Assembly (NCBI GenBank): GCA_001599715.1
Contig: BCHU01000008.1
Coordinates: forward strand, 682,001 to 746,000
From: Phaeotremella fagi
Taxonomy: Eukaryota > Basidiomycota > Tremellomycetes > Tremellales > Phaeotremellaceae
Direction: 5' to 3'
DNA length: 64,000 nt
The notes under the pieces are model-generated. The model worked only from the letters and a program-made list of their open reading frames with translations, did no database searches and was not told the DNA's origin. Made by a program: the position numbers and the translations under genes. Numbering within the stretch: the stretch's first letter is position 1; the number at the start of each line of letters is the position of its first letter. This document shows, in pieces, positions 13,810-25,807 of this stretch.

Positions 13810-14225
13810 GCTTTCTGTTTCAATTCGATATTTTGAATTGACAACGTTTGAATTTGAATTTGAATCTGATTGTGTATCAACTCCCCTACTTCCCCTCCTC
13901 TGTAACGTCTTTGGTATATTTAATGACGTGATGCTCGTTCGTGAATGGTGGTATAGTCTTATACAGAAGATTATTTATTGTCGAAATGTAAAAATGAAAT
14001 GAATTTATGTGAAGATAGAAAAATAATTGTCAACAAAAATGAAAGGATAAAACGCTCGGTTCAGCTAATGCGCAACAATGCCTGCCGGTAGTCTTGATCG
14101 TCAAATCACCTCAAATTACACCTGGTTTCAACACAGATGGTCTACATCAATAGCAAACTCTAGCTCTTCACTTTACAACGTCCACTCTACCAAATCAAAA
14201 TAAATTAAGAATAAAAACTATCCAA
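13810..14225. other. Intergenic region (416 bp)
   Basis: Promoter of the GT32 gene and 3' flank of the downstream-facing DUF4870-like gene. No ORF with coding character and no repeat was noticed. Confidence 0.5.
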
Positions 14226-15152
14226 CTATTCCTCCCCAACCCATCTCTCAGCAATCTCCCCGATATAAGGTAACCAGAATCTACCCAACCCTTCCTGTGC
14301 ATCTTTCCAAGCTCTGAATGATGTATAAAGGGTAACGCCGATTGAAGCCAGTATCAACAAGACACGTAGGAATGTTGGGAAGGGGATTATGAGGGTGAAC
14401 AAGAGGATAAGGGAGATTAGGGGAGTTGTAAGGAGGGCTGATTGGTAGGCTGTAACGTAGAGTAAGCTCTCCGATCAATAGGATGAATTGTATATGGAAC
14501 ACAGAGTTGGGATTGAGGTACGATGAAGTGAAAGTACTTGAGAGACGAGATTTAATTGACATACCATGAAATCGAACATAATCATTTTGGGTCTCCAAAA
14601 TCAGAAAGATCAATGCTAAACCGAATCCGTCAATTTCTACCCAAACCTCAACCTCATGAATTAACTGGACATACCACTAACAGGTCCAAGTAAATACGTT
14701 GCAGCACCCATGAAATCGACTCTCCACCCAAAACGACTTTCCCAAGCGTTAGCACGTTCCGAATCCCCATTCCCATTGCCGTTCCCACCCATACTCATCC
14801 CATTACTGTTGGAATAAGACTGAGACTCAGGATCGTTAGTGTAAGATTGTGATTGTTGGGTTGGGTCTGATATTGAACCTCCTGATTGATAACTGTTCCC
14901 GTATGATGATGGGTCTCTGTCGGGTGATACATTCAGCAATGAAGTGTTGAGAGAATGTTTTGGCTTACCTCGAAAACCATGGTCTTTTGGATTTACCTTT
15001 TCCACGACCTCCTAAGAGGGATGATGAGGGTTCTGAAGGTGGATCGGTGGATGGGACGTCTGGCGGTGGTTGGTCTAGAACAGATCAGCGAGCTGATTGA
15101 TTGTATGGGTTGATGGAGATTACTTACATGGTGAGAAATTGATTGCGGACAT
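14226..15152 (-). CDS. DUF4870/UPF0132-like small membrane protein
   Basis: Exons 15152-15128, 15074-14969, 14916-14675, 14615-14565, 14449-14226; 215 residues. The N-terminal ~110 residues are hydrophilic, Pro/Ser/Asn/Gly-rich and basic around SKRPWFSR. The C-terminal part holds the conserved unit: TYLLGPVSGALIFLILET, then NDYVRFHAYQSALL, then two hydrophobic helices (LISLILLFTLIIPF; LRVLLILASIGVTLY) and a WKDAQEG exit. The pattern 'LLGPVSG..ET.NDYVRFHA.QS' is typical of the DUF4870/Tic20-like family of integral membrane proteins, whose role is not established. The gene faces verprolin across 443 bp. The 115-nt fourth intron is longer than most here but is closed by a GTATGT donor and a CAG acceptor. 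Confidence 0.8.
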
Positions 15153-15595
15153 GGTGATTGGGAGTGTGATGGGTTAGAAGGTTTTAATGTATGGCCTACG
15201 TATATGTACGCTGTCGTTATGACTATAGTCCTTGTCGCTACCAGAGTATGGTTTATCACTACCAAGTACAAGTACACTACACTGCAATCTCACACACCGG
15301 TAATGGTAATTACAGTAATACAGTCTTTATTATTTTATTATAATTATTTTCAATTTATCCCAGCCGTTGCGTCACTGTACTCGTAGATGTAGTTGTCACT
15401 CTCTAATCTCTAAGCACAGCATATACCGTACATACTCAGATTGCACCACCAAGACAAGTATAGTGAATAGACAATTCAGAAGCAGAAGAGTAAGCAGAAG
15501 AGTCTCAATCCATAAGGTCAACCAGCATCACCAAACCGTTCCGGAAATCAACAAGACTCGACCAACCATCTCCCTCACCTTCATCCCCAAACACA
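15153..15595. promoter_or_regulatory. Divergent promoter region, DUF4870-like gene / verprolin
   Basis: 443 bp between two divergent ATGs must hold both promoters. An AT-rich stretch (15325-15350) lies roughly in the middle. No specific transcription-factor site can be defended. Confidence 0.4.
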
Positions 15596-17639
15596 ATGGC
15601 CTCCTCAGCTCTACTCCAGCAAATCCAAGGTAAGTTCTATCCATCTCTTTCTCCCATACCCATCCACTAACACCTCTACCTCCTAGCTGGAAAAGCTCTA
15701 AAGAAAGCGGTAACAGTCGACAAGTCAGGTCCAGCGGTAGCGGGACGAGTAGCCGGAGAATCTAGCAGTAGCTCAAGTGGAATCAGACCTAGCGGTGGTG
15801 GAGGTGGTGGTGGTGGTGGACATGCTCCAGCTCCAGCATTACCATCTCAAGGAGGACCGCCTCAACTAGCTGGGCTGTTTGCGGGTGGAATGCCAACATT
15901 GAAGAAAACGGGTGATAGAGCTGCTCGTGAGTTTAACAAAACCTTTTTTTATTTTACTTTCAGCTGATAGGATTCTGTTTAGCCGCCACGCAGGGTTTGG
16001 CTAAAGCACCTCCGATTCCTAAACCTTCCCCTGTTTCTCGTCCTGGTCCACCTGTCCCATCTGCACCAACTCCACCGTCTCGTGGTCCCCCACCGCCCCC
16101 TGGAAGAAGGTAACGTCATCAACTGATTCTCAGTGGATGATCGCTGAAACTTCATTTTTAGTGCACCACCTGCTCCCCCTCCCCCTCCTCCAACATCTGC
16201 CAGAATCCCACCTCCAAGAGCTCCCTTGCCACCTCCGACACCTTCTAGGGCCCCCGTTGCACCTCCCCCACCGCCGCCACCACCTCAACAACCTCCAAGC
16301 AGATCAACTCCTTCAATTCCCCCTCCCCCTCCACCACCACCACAAGCCCCAATCAGATCAACCCCCTCGATCCCTCCTCCCCCTCCTAGACCCAATTCCT
16401 CAATCGCACCTCCTGCACCACCACCCCCACCTGGTAGACCTGGACTCCAGCCTCCGGCTTTACCTGGTCGAGCTCCTAGCTTACCGTCTCGTCCTGGAAG
16501 TGCGACGCCCGGTGTGAGTTGAGAGTTTGGCATTTCCTCGGAATTAAATATTGATCTGTTACTTATATAGCGTTCGATTCCACCGCCTCCCCCTCCACCG
16601 TCATCCAATACTCATGTAAGTCAGCAAATGAAAAGCACGAAATGAACAACTCTGACAATTTCGCAGAAAGCCCCACCGCCCCCTCCTAGACCGACCGGCC
16701 CGCCTGCGTCCTTGGCCCCACCTACACTCCCAAATCGACCTTCATCAACGTCAACTCCAACCCTTCCTCCACGAAGTATTCCGCCGCCTCCTAGCTCAGC
16801 ACCAGCACCGCCTCAAAGACCTGCTTCAAATTCGATATCTTCTGGCTCTATCCCCCCTCCCCCNCCCCCGCCCATGGGCAGAGCGTTACCTCCGCCTAGA
16901 GTCGCCCCGCCTCAACCTTCTTATGATGACGAAGAGGAAGATGAAGATGCACCTCCACCGTTACCGACTGGCAGACATGTAAGTTTGTCGCGTGGCTTTT
17001 TGGATTTTGGTCGGGCTTTACTGACCAAGCACAGAGGGCACACAGTAACCCTGGTATTCCACCTCCCCCTCCCCCTCCAGGTCCAAGTCCAGCTTCTGTG
17101 AGTTCAACCAAACGTTTAATTGACAATAAACTGATTGTTACTTCAGCGAACGATCCCACCTCCCCCAGCACCAGCCGTAAGTCGATTGATAAAACAAATG
17201 GAAGCCTGAGCTAATCTCATCACAGCGAGCCCCACCAATCCCAACACCATCCCCTGCGCCCCCCACCCCAGAAAGATTCAAACCAGCGGCAGTTGGAACT
17301 GCATTCCCTCCTCCACCCCCACCTCCAGGATTATCTCCCGCGGCCAAAAGGGCATCAGTGGCTGCACCAATCGTGACGCCAAGCAATGGATACTCGAATG
17401 GACATTCCGTCGAGACCGAGACTGAAGAGGAGGAAGAGGATGGTATTCCAGAACCTCCAGCGGTAGTTGGTAACCTCACTTGGCCGATGAAAGGGATGTT
17501 CCCACCTCCTAAACCTTTTGTTGTTGGTAGAAAGTGAGTTGATGGTTACGGACTCTGTGTATGGATTTATACTGATAATTTGTGAATTAGGACTTATGCG
17601 AGTGGGAGATCGGTTGGTGGTGGGGTTGGGTATGCTTAG
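15596..17639 (+). CDS. VRP1: Verprolin / WIP-like actin regulator
   Basis: Binds monomeric actin and the Las17/WASP protein at cortical actin patches during endocytosis. Exons 15596-15629, 15687-15926, 15983-16109, 16162-16513, 16571-16615, 16667-16978, 17035-17097, 17147-17176, 17226-17533, 17591-17639; 519 residues. The N-terminus is a WH2 domain (LLQQIQAGKALKKAV, residues ~6-20), a second WH2-like LAGLFAGGMPTLKK follows after a poly-Gly run, and the middle is a long chain of poly-Pro segments (profilin/SH3 ligands). The C-terminus has the WASP-binding signature of WIP proteins: TWPMKGMFPPPKPFVVGRKT then YASG. Exons 45, 63 and 30 nt long each add whole Pro-rich units. The sequence contains one ambiguous base (N at 16864), falling in the third position of a CCN proline codon, so the protein is unaffected. 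Confidence 0.9.
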
Positions 17640-18175
17640 TGTAGGAGATGAGGGTTTGTTGATGATGATGATATATCTTTCTTGTTGTATTTGGGATTAA
17701 CTTATGAATACGGATAGTTTGTTGATTGATAGAAAAGTAGGAAAGTTCGGAGTTTGACCGATCGAAGCAGGTTGCCAAGTTATTCTTCGACAGGAGGTAT
17801 GCTGTAGTCAGAGTTTGGTCTGGTAATTTCCATACCAAGATACTTTTGACTTTTATGAAAGGAATACTGTACCTGCACAATACAGTATAAAATACTATTA
17901 CAGTAAGTGGCACATTAGGGAAAAGTGGCAGTTTTATAATACAATACTTGTACAAGTACGGCTTAATATCAACAGAAAATATCAAAATGCATACAAAGCG
18001 TCAGATTATCACCTAGCTGCAAGCATCAAGGTCCAGAAATATGTTCCACCAAATACATTCGCCTGCATACTATTGACACGTTACTGTGAGTACAGTCAAA
18101 GCTCTCTCCTCGTAATACTCTCCTATCGCCATATCCTAACAATTGAGCCTCTTCATCACTTCACAAGAGCACACT
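17640..18175. other. Convergent intergenic region (536 bp)
   Basis: 3' flanks of verprolin and the sugar transporter. Contains an AT-rich stretch with short TACAGTA-like repeats (17860-17960), but no gene is recognisable. Confidence 0.5.
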
Positions 18176-20116
18176 TCAAATGTGCTCGATCCGTTCCGTC
18201 TCACCTTTACCCTGAGACTCTTCGTTGATTGCGTGTTCGCTCAAATTGAATTCTACGATTCATCAGCTCATGATCTAATGCTTTGAGATTAGAACTTACG
18301 TTGAACCTTGGTAGACTTGAATTTCCAAGCAGCCACCTTCTGTTCGAAGAGGATATCCAGCTCTCCGTACGAACGATGTTTGGACTCGGGAAGACGGAAG
18401 ATGCACCAAACAACTGAAAGACCACAAGTGACGGCCCACACGAAACTTTGATAGTCAGCTTCCACTCCTCCTAAAGAACCTACCCAGATTTGGCACCTAG
18501 ATTCCACGCGAGAGGCGAGAGCAGACGTGGGTTAACAGTTCCCACTATAATGTTCCAGATCTGATGGGTCAGTTGAGTAACCGAATCGTGACTCACTTGA
18601 TAGGCAATACGAGAGAGAGCCACCGATTTCTGTCTTAACCGAGTAGCACTGATCTCCGCGATGATCACGTAGCAAACTGGTCCTAGGGTACAGTTGTAGA
18701 AGAAGTTGAGACAGATGAGTAAGGAACCAATCGCCAAATTGGCTTGGCTGGTTTGAACAAAGGCAAGACCCCCGATAAGTAGTAGGGTTATGAACATGAC
18801 GAACAGACCGGCAGTGTAGAGCGTTCGTCGACCGAAAAGGGCAATCACTATTAGATCATCAGTATATGTTTCCTTTTCTGAAGTATCGCTAAACTCACAT
18901 CCCCAACACACAAATGTCCCGATGATGAACATCGCGTTGATGACCATGTTGAGGGTGAAGGAAAGATCGGTTGAGATACCAGCACTCTGCAAAAACTGGA
19001 TCGCCTGACCAATGAGTCCCTGGCCTGACAGTTGTTGCATGGCAAAGACCATCATCACGATTTCTGTACGTCGACGATCGGTTTTTCGGAAGCAATCGAG
19101 ATAAGTCGTACCTTCTGTGATACTGCGTTCGAGTTCGGTTGTATGGATCATCATGGCCACTGCGTTTCTGGCGTCGTCGGAGTGGGTAGGACTTTTGGTG
19201 GTAAGTCTTCTGACGGAATGTTCAGCCTCCTCGAATCGACCTTGTCGGACCAGCCACCATGGGGATTGAGGAGCGAAGAAGACGATGGCGAACAGGAATG
19301 GAATCCACATCCACTGAAGGACGAATGGTAGACGCCATGACCAATCGCCCTCGATGTTAAGGGTAGCTTTCACTACTCCAGAGGATAGTAGGATACCCAC
19401 ACCCCAACAAAGGTTGATGTAGGCGGTAAGGAATCCTCGAAGTCTTAATGGGCAGACCTCACTAGCGTAAGATGTAGTAATAGTTTGCTGAAGGTCAGCT
19501 AGGCCTCGGTGAATCACTTACGAAGACACCCCAGGGTAGACCACAGAGAACTTCACCAGCGACCAACATCCCAAGCGAATTGGCGGTCACTAGAATAGTG
19601 ATAAAAGCCGCAAGCCAAACGAGAGATACCATCATGACCAATTTTGGACCGAAACGGTCTGCAGCCCATCCATTGATCAGGAGACCGATTATACCACCAG
19701 CAGAAGAGCCGTTTGACAAAGCACTCTGCCAATCAGGAGGAATGGCGAAACCGACGTCGTTCCCAGTGGTAGGAACACCGAATTTTCGCAGAAATGTAGG
19801 TTGGCCGTAGAAAGAAGAGATGACGATTACATCGTAGCCTAGGAAGTATGTTCAGCGAGTACTGTACACCAGAAGCAGACAGCACTGAGTACACCCAAAT
19901 CAGATAGCACTTACCTTCCATGATCAAAGCCGCAGAAAGGGCCATCGACCATAACATGGCTTTTCGGTGTTGCCAGAAAGCCTGCATGGTGGTCTGCTCA
20001 TGCTCAACGGCATCACCTTTGGCTGCGTTCTTGGTGGTAGAGAAGTCGACCTTTTCTGCCAGATACTGAGACTCTGGCACCAAGACAGTCACTTCATTAT
20101 TGTTACGATTGGACAT
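18176..20116 (-). CDS. MFS sugar porter (alpha-glucoside/maltose-permease-like)
   Basis: Proton-coupled plasma-membrane sugar importer. Exons 20116-19915, 19838-19522, 19487-18899, 18847-18597, 18560-18484, 18445-18300, 18252-18176; 552 residues, usual for the family. Features of the alpha-glucoside transporter group: GQPTFLRKFGV after TM1, SNGSSAGGIIGLLINGW and DRFGPK between TM2 and TM3, QTITTSYASEVCPLRLRG, the central cytosolic loop with LVRQGRFEEAE, the second-half FGRRTLY, and the exit PESKHRSYGELDILFEQKVA. It is transcribed divergently from a GH31 alpha-xylosidase, so the natural substrate may be an alpha-xylosyl oligosaccharide such as isoprimeverose (inference) rather than maltose. 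The last exon (24 residues) is the least certain part. Confidence 0.87.
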
Positions 20117-20758
20117 TGTGTTTCCAGTAGCTTGTGAAAATTTGAAAGATGTGGGGAACCAGGTTGATCGACATGGGAAGACTAAATATCATTTAATTCC
20201 CCGAGGAGCAACATGGGTCATGTGCTGGCGGGGCATTCAAGGTAGATATGTGCTCCAACTTCGCGAAATATGGGGTCGCTGAACGACCTGCTGGCTACGT
20301 GTCCCCGATGTAAACGTGAGAAAAATAGGGGTTTGATAGCCCTGAGCTACTGGTTGTACAGTAACATTTGTAGGGAATCAGAGAACATTCTGAGGGGTAT
20401 AGTTCTACCGATGAGCAGTGGGAGTTACTTGGCCTGGAATCAGGTACGGTACAGTGTATCGGCTCAGCGGATAGTGTTTTAAGTTTTTCGATCGGGACAA
20501 AGAGTTGCCGAAGGTGACTTACTGAAGTAAGCCTAAAACAGCGAAGCGTGACTCCATCGTAGCCTTCCAAGATGGGATCCCTACGAGTCACCCCGTGAAT
20601 CTTGCGAAAGAGCACCTGCCCGAGGTACATCCCCCCGTGATTCCAGCGAGGATCCACCGCTCTCAAAGCATTCATAACTGGCTTATGTTGATTTTGAACG
20701 TGCTACCTATCGTAACAAATCTACTTACAACTTCGAAAACAGCAAAAAAACACAAAAA
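20117..20758. promoter_or_regulatory. Shared divergent promoter of sugar transporter and alpha-xylosidase
   Basis: 642 bp separate the two start codons. The region is likely to coordinate both genes. A GCGGGG hexamer at 20228-20233 matches the Mig1/CreA consensus SYGGRG, which would fit glucose repression; a single short match is weak evidence. No coding sequence was found. Confidence 0.45.
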
Positions 20759-23492
20759 ATGAAGTTTACGGATGGACTGTAGGTGGCTCCCTAGGTCCTT
20801 GCTGATTCTCAGATGGGGCCGTCCTGCGGATCTCAAATTTCTTGGAGGTATCGAGGTGGTGGAAGTCCTTGAATCACCTGCCGACACTTTGGAGTACCTC
20901 GTCTCCACCAGGCATATCGCTCATCGAGGAGACACTTTGAATTGTGGGTATATGAGTTAGGCCTCACTAACCTCAGGCCCTCTACTCAGTGTTACCATGT
21001 CATCCCCTGCCAATGATGTGATCAAGGTGACGATAGAACATCACAAAGTAAGTGATTACTTTACTTAGCTGACATCAGAATTTCGCACCCAGCAATACTG
21101 CCGAGTTCGAGCTCTACCCTGATGGCGCTCCGACTAAGCCTACAGTCAAAGTATCGAAGGAAGACAAACACGTTGCCTTTTCCTCTGGTAACTTGTCAGC
21201 GGTCATCAATACAACTCCCAACGAATATGGTATCACGTTCAGTGACAGCTCTTCGGGTACCACCCGTTTCCTCACCGGTGTGGAAAAAAAGGGTCAAGCA
21301 GTCGCTGATCTCCCCTATCACCTCACGGCAAACCAGCAATCATCCACGTCACTGCTCTCAACTCAGCATGATGCGCTTGTAATTTCCGAGTACGCTTCGA
21401 CAGCACAACGCTATGCTGGTGGATACGTACGCAACATCGCTAACGAGTTCATTTTGTCGGTTGGTGAAAGTATCTACGGCTTGGGAGAGCGTTTTGGACC
21501 GTTCGTCAAAAACGGACAGAATGTGGCTATGTGGCATGCTGATGGAGGAACGTCTTCGGAGCATTCGTACAAGAACGTACCGTTCTATCTCTCGAGTCAG
21601 GGCTATGGCTTGTTCGTCAATCACGCCGAGGAAGTTGAGTACGAGATCGGTAGAGAGAAGTGCAGTAAGATTGGGATCAGCGTCCGAGGAGAAAAGCTTG
21701 AGTACTATATCATCGGTGGAGGATCAATGAAGAAGGTATGTGACAGATCTTACTTAGCTGATCCTCTAGGCACTACAAAACTATGTCCATATGACTGGTC
21801 TCCCTGCTCTACCACCAGCTTGGACCTTCGGCCTCTATCTCTCTACCTCCTTTTTGACCTCATACAACCAAGAAACTGTTACCAAGTTCCTTCAAGGCAT
21901 GAAAGATCGCGACTGTCCTGTCAGAGTATTCCATTTCGATTGCTTGTAAGTCAACCAACCCTGGGTGCTACTAATGAATACAGTTGGATGAAGCAGTTCG
22001 ATTGGTGCTCGTTCACCTGGGACCCTGAGAACTTCCCCGATCCCAAAAAATATCTCAAGGAGATCAAGGAGGAGTACAATGTCAAGGTGTGCGCTTGGGT
22101 AAACCCTTATATCAGTACGTCGAACGCTTCGTCTCTCGCTAATTATAGGTCAACGCTCCAAAATTTTCAAAGAGGGGGCTTTGAAAGGGTACTTCATCAA
22201 GCGAAAAGACGGTAAAGTCTGGCAATGGTATGTAGTTATTGAAAGGGGTATATCGCTTACGTTGACAGGGACCAGTGGCAACCTAGCATGGCTATAGTCG
22301 ATTTCACCAATCCAGAAGCTTGGAAATGGTACTCTGAGCTCATTGCAGAGCTTCTCAGAACCGGTGTCGATACCATCAAAACAGACTTCGGAGAACGTAT
22401 CCCACACATCGACGTAGAGTACTACGACGGCAGCGATCCTTGGAAGATGCACAAGTAAGTCTGAGAGATGCCGGAACTGACTTCAGTTATTACACTCTCC
22501 TCTACAACAAATGCGTATTCGAGACGATCCAGCGTGTGCTCGGAGAAGGGGAGGCAGCTCTATTCGCCAGATCGGCCACTGCTGGTGGTCAGAGATTCCC
22601 TATTCACTGGGGAGGTGATTGCGAGAGCTCTTTCGAAGCAATGGCCGAAACTCTACGGGGTGGATTGTCCCTCTCTTCCTCTGGATTCTCTTTTTGGTCG
22701 CACGACATTGGAGGATTCGAAGGTCATCCAGAGGAGTCAGTCTACAGTCGATGGGTGGCATTTGGTCTCTTCTCCACACACGTGAGAGTTCATCTGCAAT
22801 GAGTATCGATACTATTGCTGACGTAACGATAGTCTCGAATGCATGGTTCCGGCTCGTACAGAGTTCCGTGGAACTACGGTGAGGAGGCGGTCAAGGTCAC
22901 CTCGAAAATGGTTCTAGCCAAGCTGCGTCTCATGCCGTACCTCTTCGGGGAGGTGAGTCACTACGAATTCTCAAAATCTCTATATTGATCTCGTACATAG
23001 GCTATCAAAGCTCATCAAACTGGTGTCCCAGTCCTGCGCTCAATGGCACTCGAGTTCCCCGAAGACTTGGCTACGGCGTATCTCGACCGTCAGTACATGC
23101 TTGGTGACTCTCTCCTGGTAGCGCCAGTGTTCAGCGAGAAGCGCGCGACGTATTACATCCCCGCCGGGAAGTGGACCGATCTATGGAATGGCAACATTGT
23201 ACAAGGGCCCAAATGGGTTATCGAGGAAGACTGTCCTCTAGACCGTATCCCTGTTTTCGTCCGTCCCAACACCGTTCTATTATTGGGACCCAAGGGAATC
23301 AAAGTCCCCGACTACAACTACGCTGAAGTGGAGCTTGAAGTAAGGGATTATGAACTTTCAGAAAAAGTTACTGTCAGTGTTCCTGCTGGGAAAGGTTCAG
23401 AAATCGCTGGTCAAATTTCTGTAGCTCCTGGTGGGAAGCCAGAGGGCAAGGGTCTCAAGTTCACTGTTGGGGACAAGACTTCTTTGGTGTGA
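20759..23492 (+). CDS. GH31 alpha-xylosidase
   Basis: Removes alpha-xylose from xyloglucan fragments (isoprimeverose type). Exons 20759-20778, 20813-20943, 20977-21047, 21079-21735, 21770-21945, 21984-22114, 22149-22227, 22269-22454, 22487-22781, 22833-22952, 23001-23492; 785 residues, no signal peptide, so cytosolic. The N-terminus MKFTDGLW and HRGDTLN match YicI-like enzymes. Catalytic nucleophile D461 is in IKTDFGERIP and the acid/base D528 in HWGGDCESS; substrate-pocket WSHDIGG follows. C351-F352 (in FHFDCFWMK) corresponds to the Cys-Phe pair reported to set alpha-xylosidase rather than alpha-glucosidase specificity in E. coli YicI. The second intron uses GTGGGT at 20944, chosen because the nearer GTATAT breaks the frame; the third intron is only 31 nt. 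Divergent MFS sugar porter supports a catabolic role. Confidence 0.92.
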
Positions 23493-24237
23493 TATCCCTC
23501 CTTGAGAGATAGAAAATACAAGATTTGAATGCATATAAGTGGACTTGTTGCAGGGATGATGGATTGTCCTGGAGACTACACAAACTCAGCACTTCTCAAT
23601 GCTTATCCGGAGCGTGCACACGCCCAATCATTGCGAAATATTCAAACGATAGTGCGTTCTGTAGCTCAGATTAACAGATTAATACATCAATACCTGAATA
23701 AGTGACATCTCGTCACAGTAGCTAACAACCCAACCTTCACAGAAAGCGTCTACTCGTCAGAGGATAGAAGGATACATCGAACACCACGATCCAAAACATA
23801 AACTAGTCATCACCTTCTGAATTCAAGGCTCCTGACTTGACTGTGCCGCACACATGTAAAACAAATACTGGTATCCATCATAGTTCTGAATCTTATCCGT
23901 TTCGACCAGGGTCTGCGCCTAGATTCGGTAGCTGTTCAGAGAATCATTAATTATAATCCTAGTCATGACGTTACGGATCCATTTCTCATCCATGAATGTA
24001 TGATGACTTGACTAGAAATCCATGCTCTCGTGTTTGTGGAGGCAAGTGGCATCGTGGACTATCCGACCACGGTACAAGTGGAGGTTTGACCGGGCCGGAT
24101 ATAGTCCTCCACCGTAAGAGCACTGGCTGGTGCTTTAATATCCCAACATCATAAACAGCTATATCCTTCAGCTTAAAAAGAATCCTTTTCAATCTTCCAT
24201 TTTCTTACTCTCACCATAACAATCATTCAAATCCAAA
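23493..24237. other. Intergenic region (745 bp)
   Basis: 3' flank of the alpha-xylosidase and promoter of the reductase gene. A TATATCC at ~24159 and a pyrimidine-rich leader ending in CCAAA before the ATG at 24238 look promoter-like. No gene seen. Confidence 0.45.
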
Positions 24238-25731
24238 ATGCCAGCTATTGAAAAAGGTTCCCTCGTCCTCGTAACAGGTGCTTCAGGTTACATCGCCGCT
24301 CATGCGGTAGCTACTTTCCTAGACAACGGTTTCCCAGTTAGGGGTACCGTTAGAAGCAAGTCTAAAGGTGAATACCTTGTTAATCTCTTCAAAGATAAGA
24401 AGGAGAAGTTTGAATATGTTATCGTTGAAGATATTGGGGAGGTAAGTTGTAACGTCTACATTACATCATGATCTCAACTGATATATTTAGGCCAACGCTT
24501 TTGATGAAGCGGTTAAAGGTGTCGATGCTGTTGCTCACATGGCCAGGTATGTTCATTGGTTTATCAAGAACCTATCCATCTCACTCGTTTCCAGTCCATA
24601 CCACTTCCACGCCGATGATCCAAACGAACTCTTCATCCCTGCCGTCAACGGTACCGTTGGAGTTTTGAAATCGTTAAAGAAAAACAAGTAGGTGACGATT
24701 TGGTGAAGGTTATACTAATTCTCAGCCCCAACGTTAAACGTGTTGTTTGCACAAGGTAATTGGATTATCCATCTATCCCGGTGTCTCTCTGACATCCACG
24801 TAGTTCCGTTGCAGCTATTATGAATTCAGAACTTACACCACCCCACCGGTAAGTTTATCACAATGGGCACCACTAACGATTCTTCCCAGCTTCGATGAAA
24901 AAGGTGCGCTTACACACTCAACAACATGTTACTGACCATACCTAGACTGGAACCCTATCAGTATCAAAGTCTGTGAAGAGAAAGGAAGAGAGGCAGATGG
25001 AGGCAACAAATACCGAGGTAAGTCTGCAGTCTTGTATACAGTGCTGACATCAACATTAGCCAGTAAAACTCTTGCTGAACAAGCTTTCTGGAAATTCTTC
25101 GATGAAGAGAAACCAGCTTTCGACGGTACTACCATCAATCCACCTTTGGTGAGTAACTCTTAACCTCCGTCTATCCAAACTAAAACACACAAATAGGTCC
25201 TAGGTCCATTCATCCATCAAGTCGATAAACCCGAATCACTCAACACTTCAGTTGGTAAGTAAACGTTAGCTCCGGTTATTTCGTTTCTAATGGATTTTTT
25301 TAAGAATCATTCTACGCTTGGATGTCCGGTAAGAAAACTGAAAAAGATCTTCCAGGCGGTGGAATGAATTACATCGATGTTAGAGATTGTGCTTTAGCTC
25401 ATGTTAGAGCTTTGACTACACCTGAAGCTGGTGGTGAGAGATACATCTGTGGTGCCGGTGCATTCAGTGGAAACGATTTCTGTATTGTAAGTCGAACTTT
25501 TTTTAACTAAGTGAACATGAGGGTTGAACGACATTATAGGTTCTCAACAAACTTTATCCTGATTTACCAAACGTACCAAAAGGTGATTTATCTGCTCGTA
25601 AGAAGATCAACGACGAGAGTAACTTCTTCGATGGTTCTAAATGTTCAAAGACCTTCGGTATCACTTATACCGATATTGATACCACTATTGGTGACATGGC
25701 TAAAGACCTCAAAGAGAAGTTTGGTGCTTAA
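24238..25731 (+). CDS. Gre2-like extended SDR reductase (methylglyoxal/aldehyde reductase family)
   Basis: NADPH-dependent carbonyl reductase related to yeast Gre2 and dihydroflavonol reductases. Eleven exons: 24238-24441, 24491-24546, 24595-24687, 24726-24755, 24804-24848, 24890-24903, 24946-25017, 25060-25148, 25197-25254, 25305-25486, 25540-25731; 344 residues. Rossmann motif TGASGYIAAH (residues 13-22), cofactor-linked RGTVRSKSK, catalytic Y170-x3-K174 in KYRASK (split by an intron after Arg171), and HMASPYHF, NPPLVLGPF, YIDVRDCALAHV blocks usual for the family. Exon 6 is only 14 nt. No signal peptide, so cytosolic. Substrate cannot be predicted from sequence; neighbours give no pathway clue. 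Confidence 0.9.
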
Positions 25732-25807
25732 GCGCGGCGTTTCTAGGTTGAGAATTAAAGTTGATTGAGAATTTTTTGAATATGCATTATGTTGCTTAGT
25801 CCCACAT

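Noticed and set aside
16285..16608. Gly-rich antisense ORF opposite verprolin
   Set aside because: It is the reverse complement of poly-Pro codons, a known artefact.
20299..20675. Antisense ORF in the transporter/alpha-xylosidase promoter
   Set aside because: No family match and it lies wholly within the divergent promoter; composition is noncoding.
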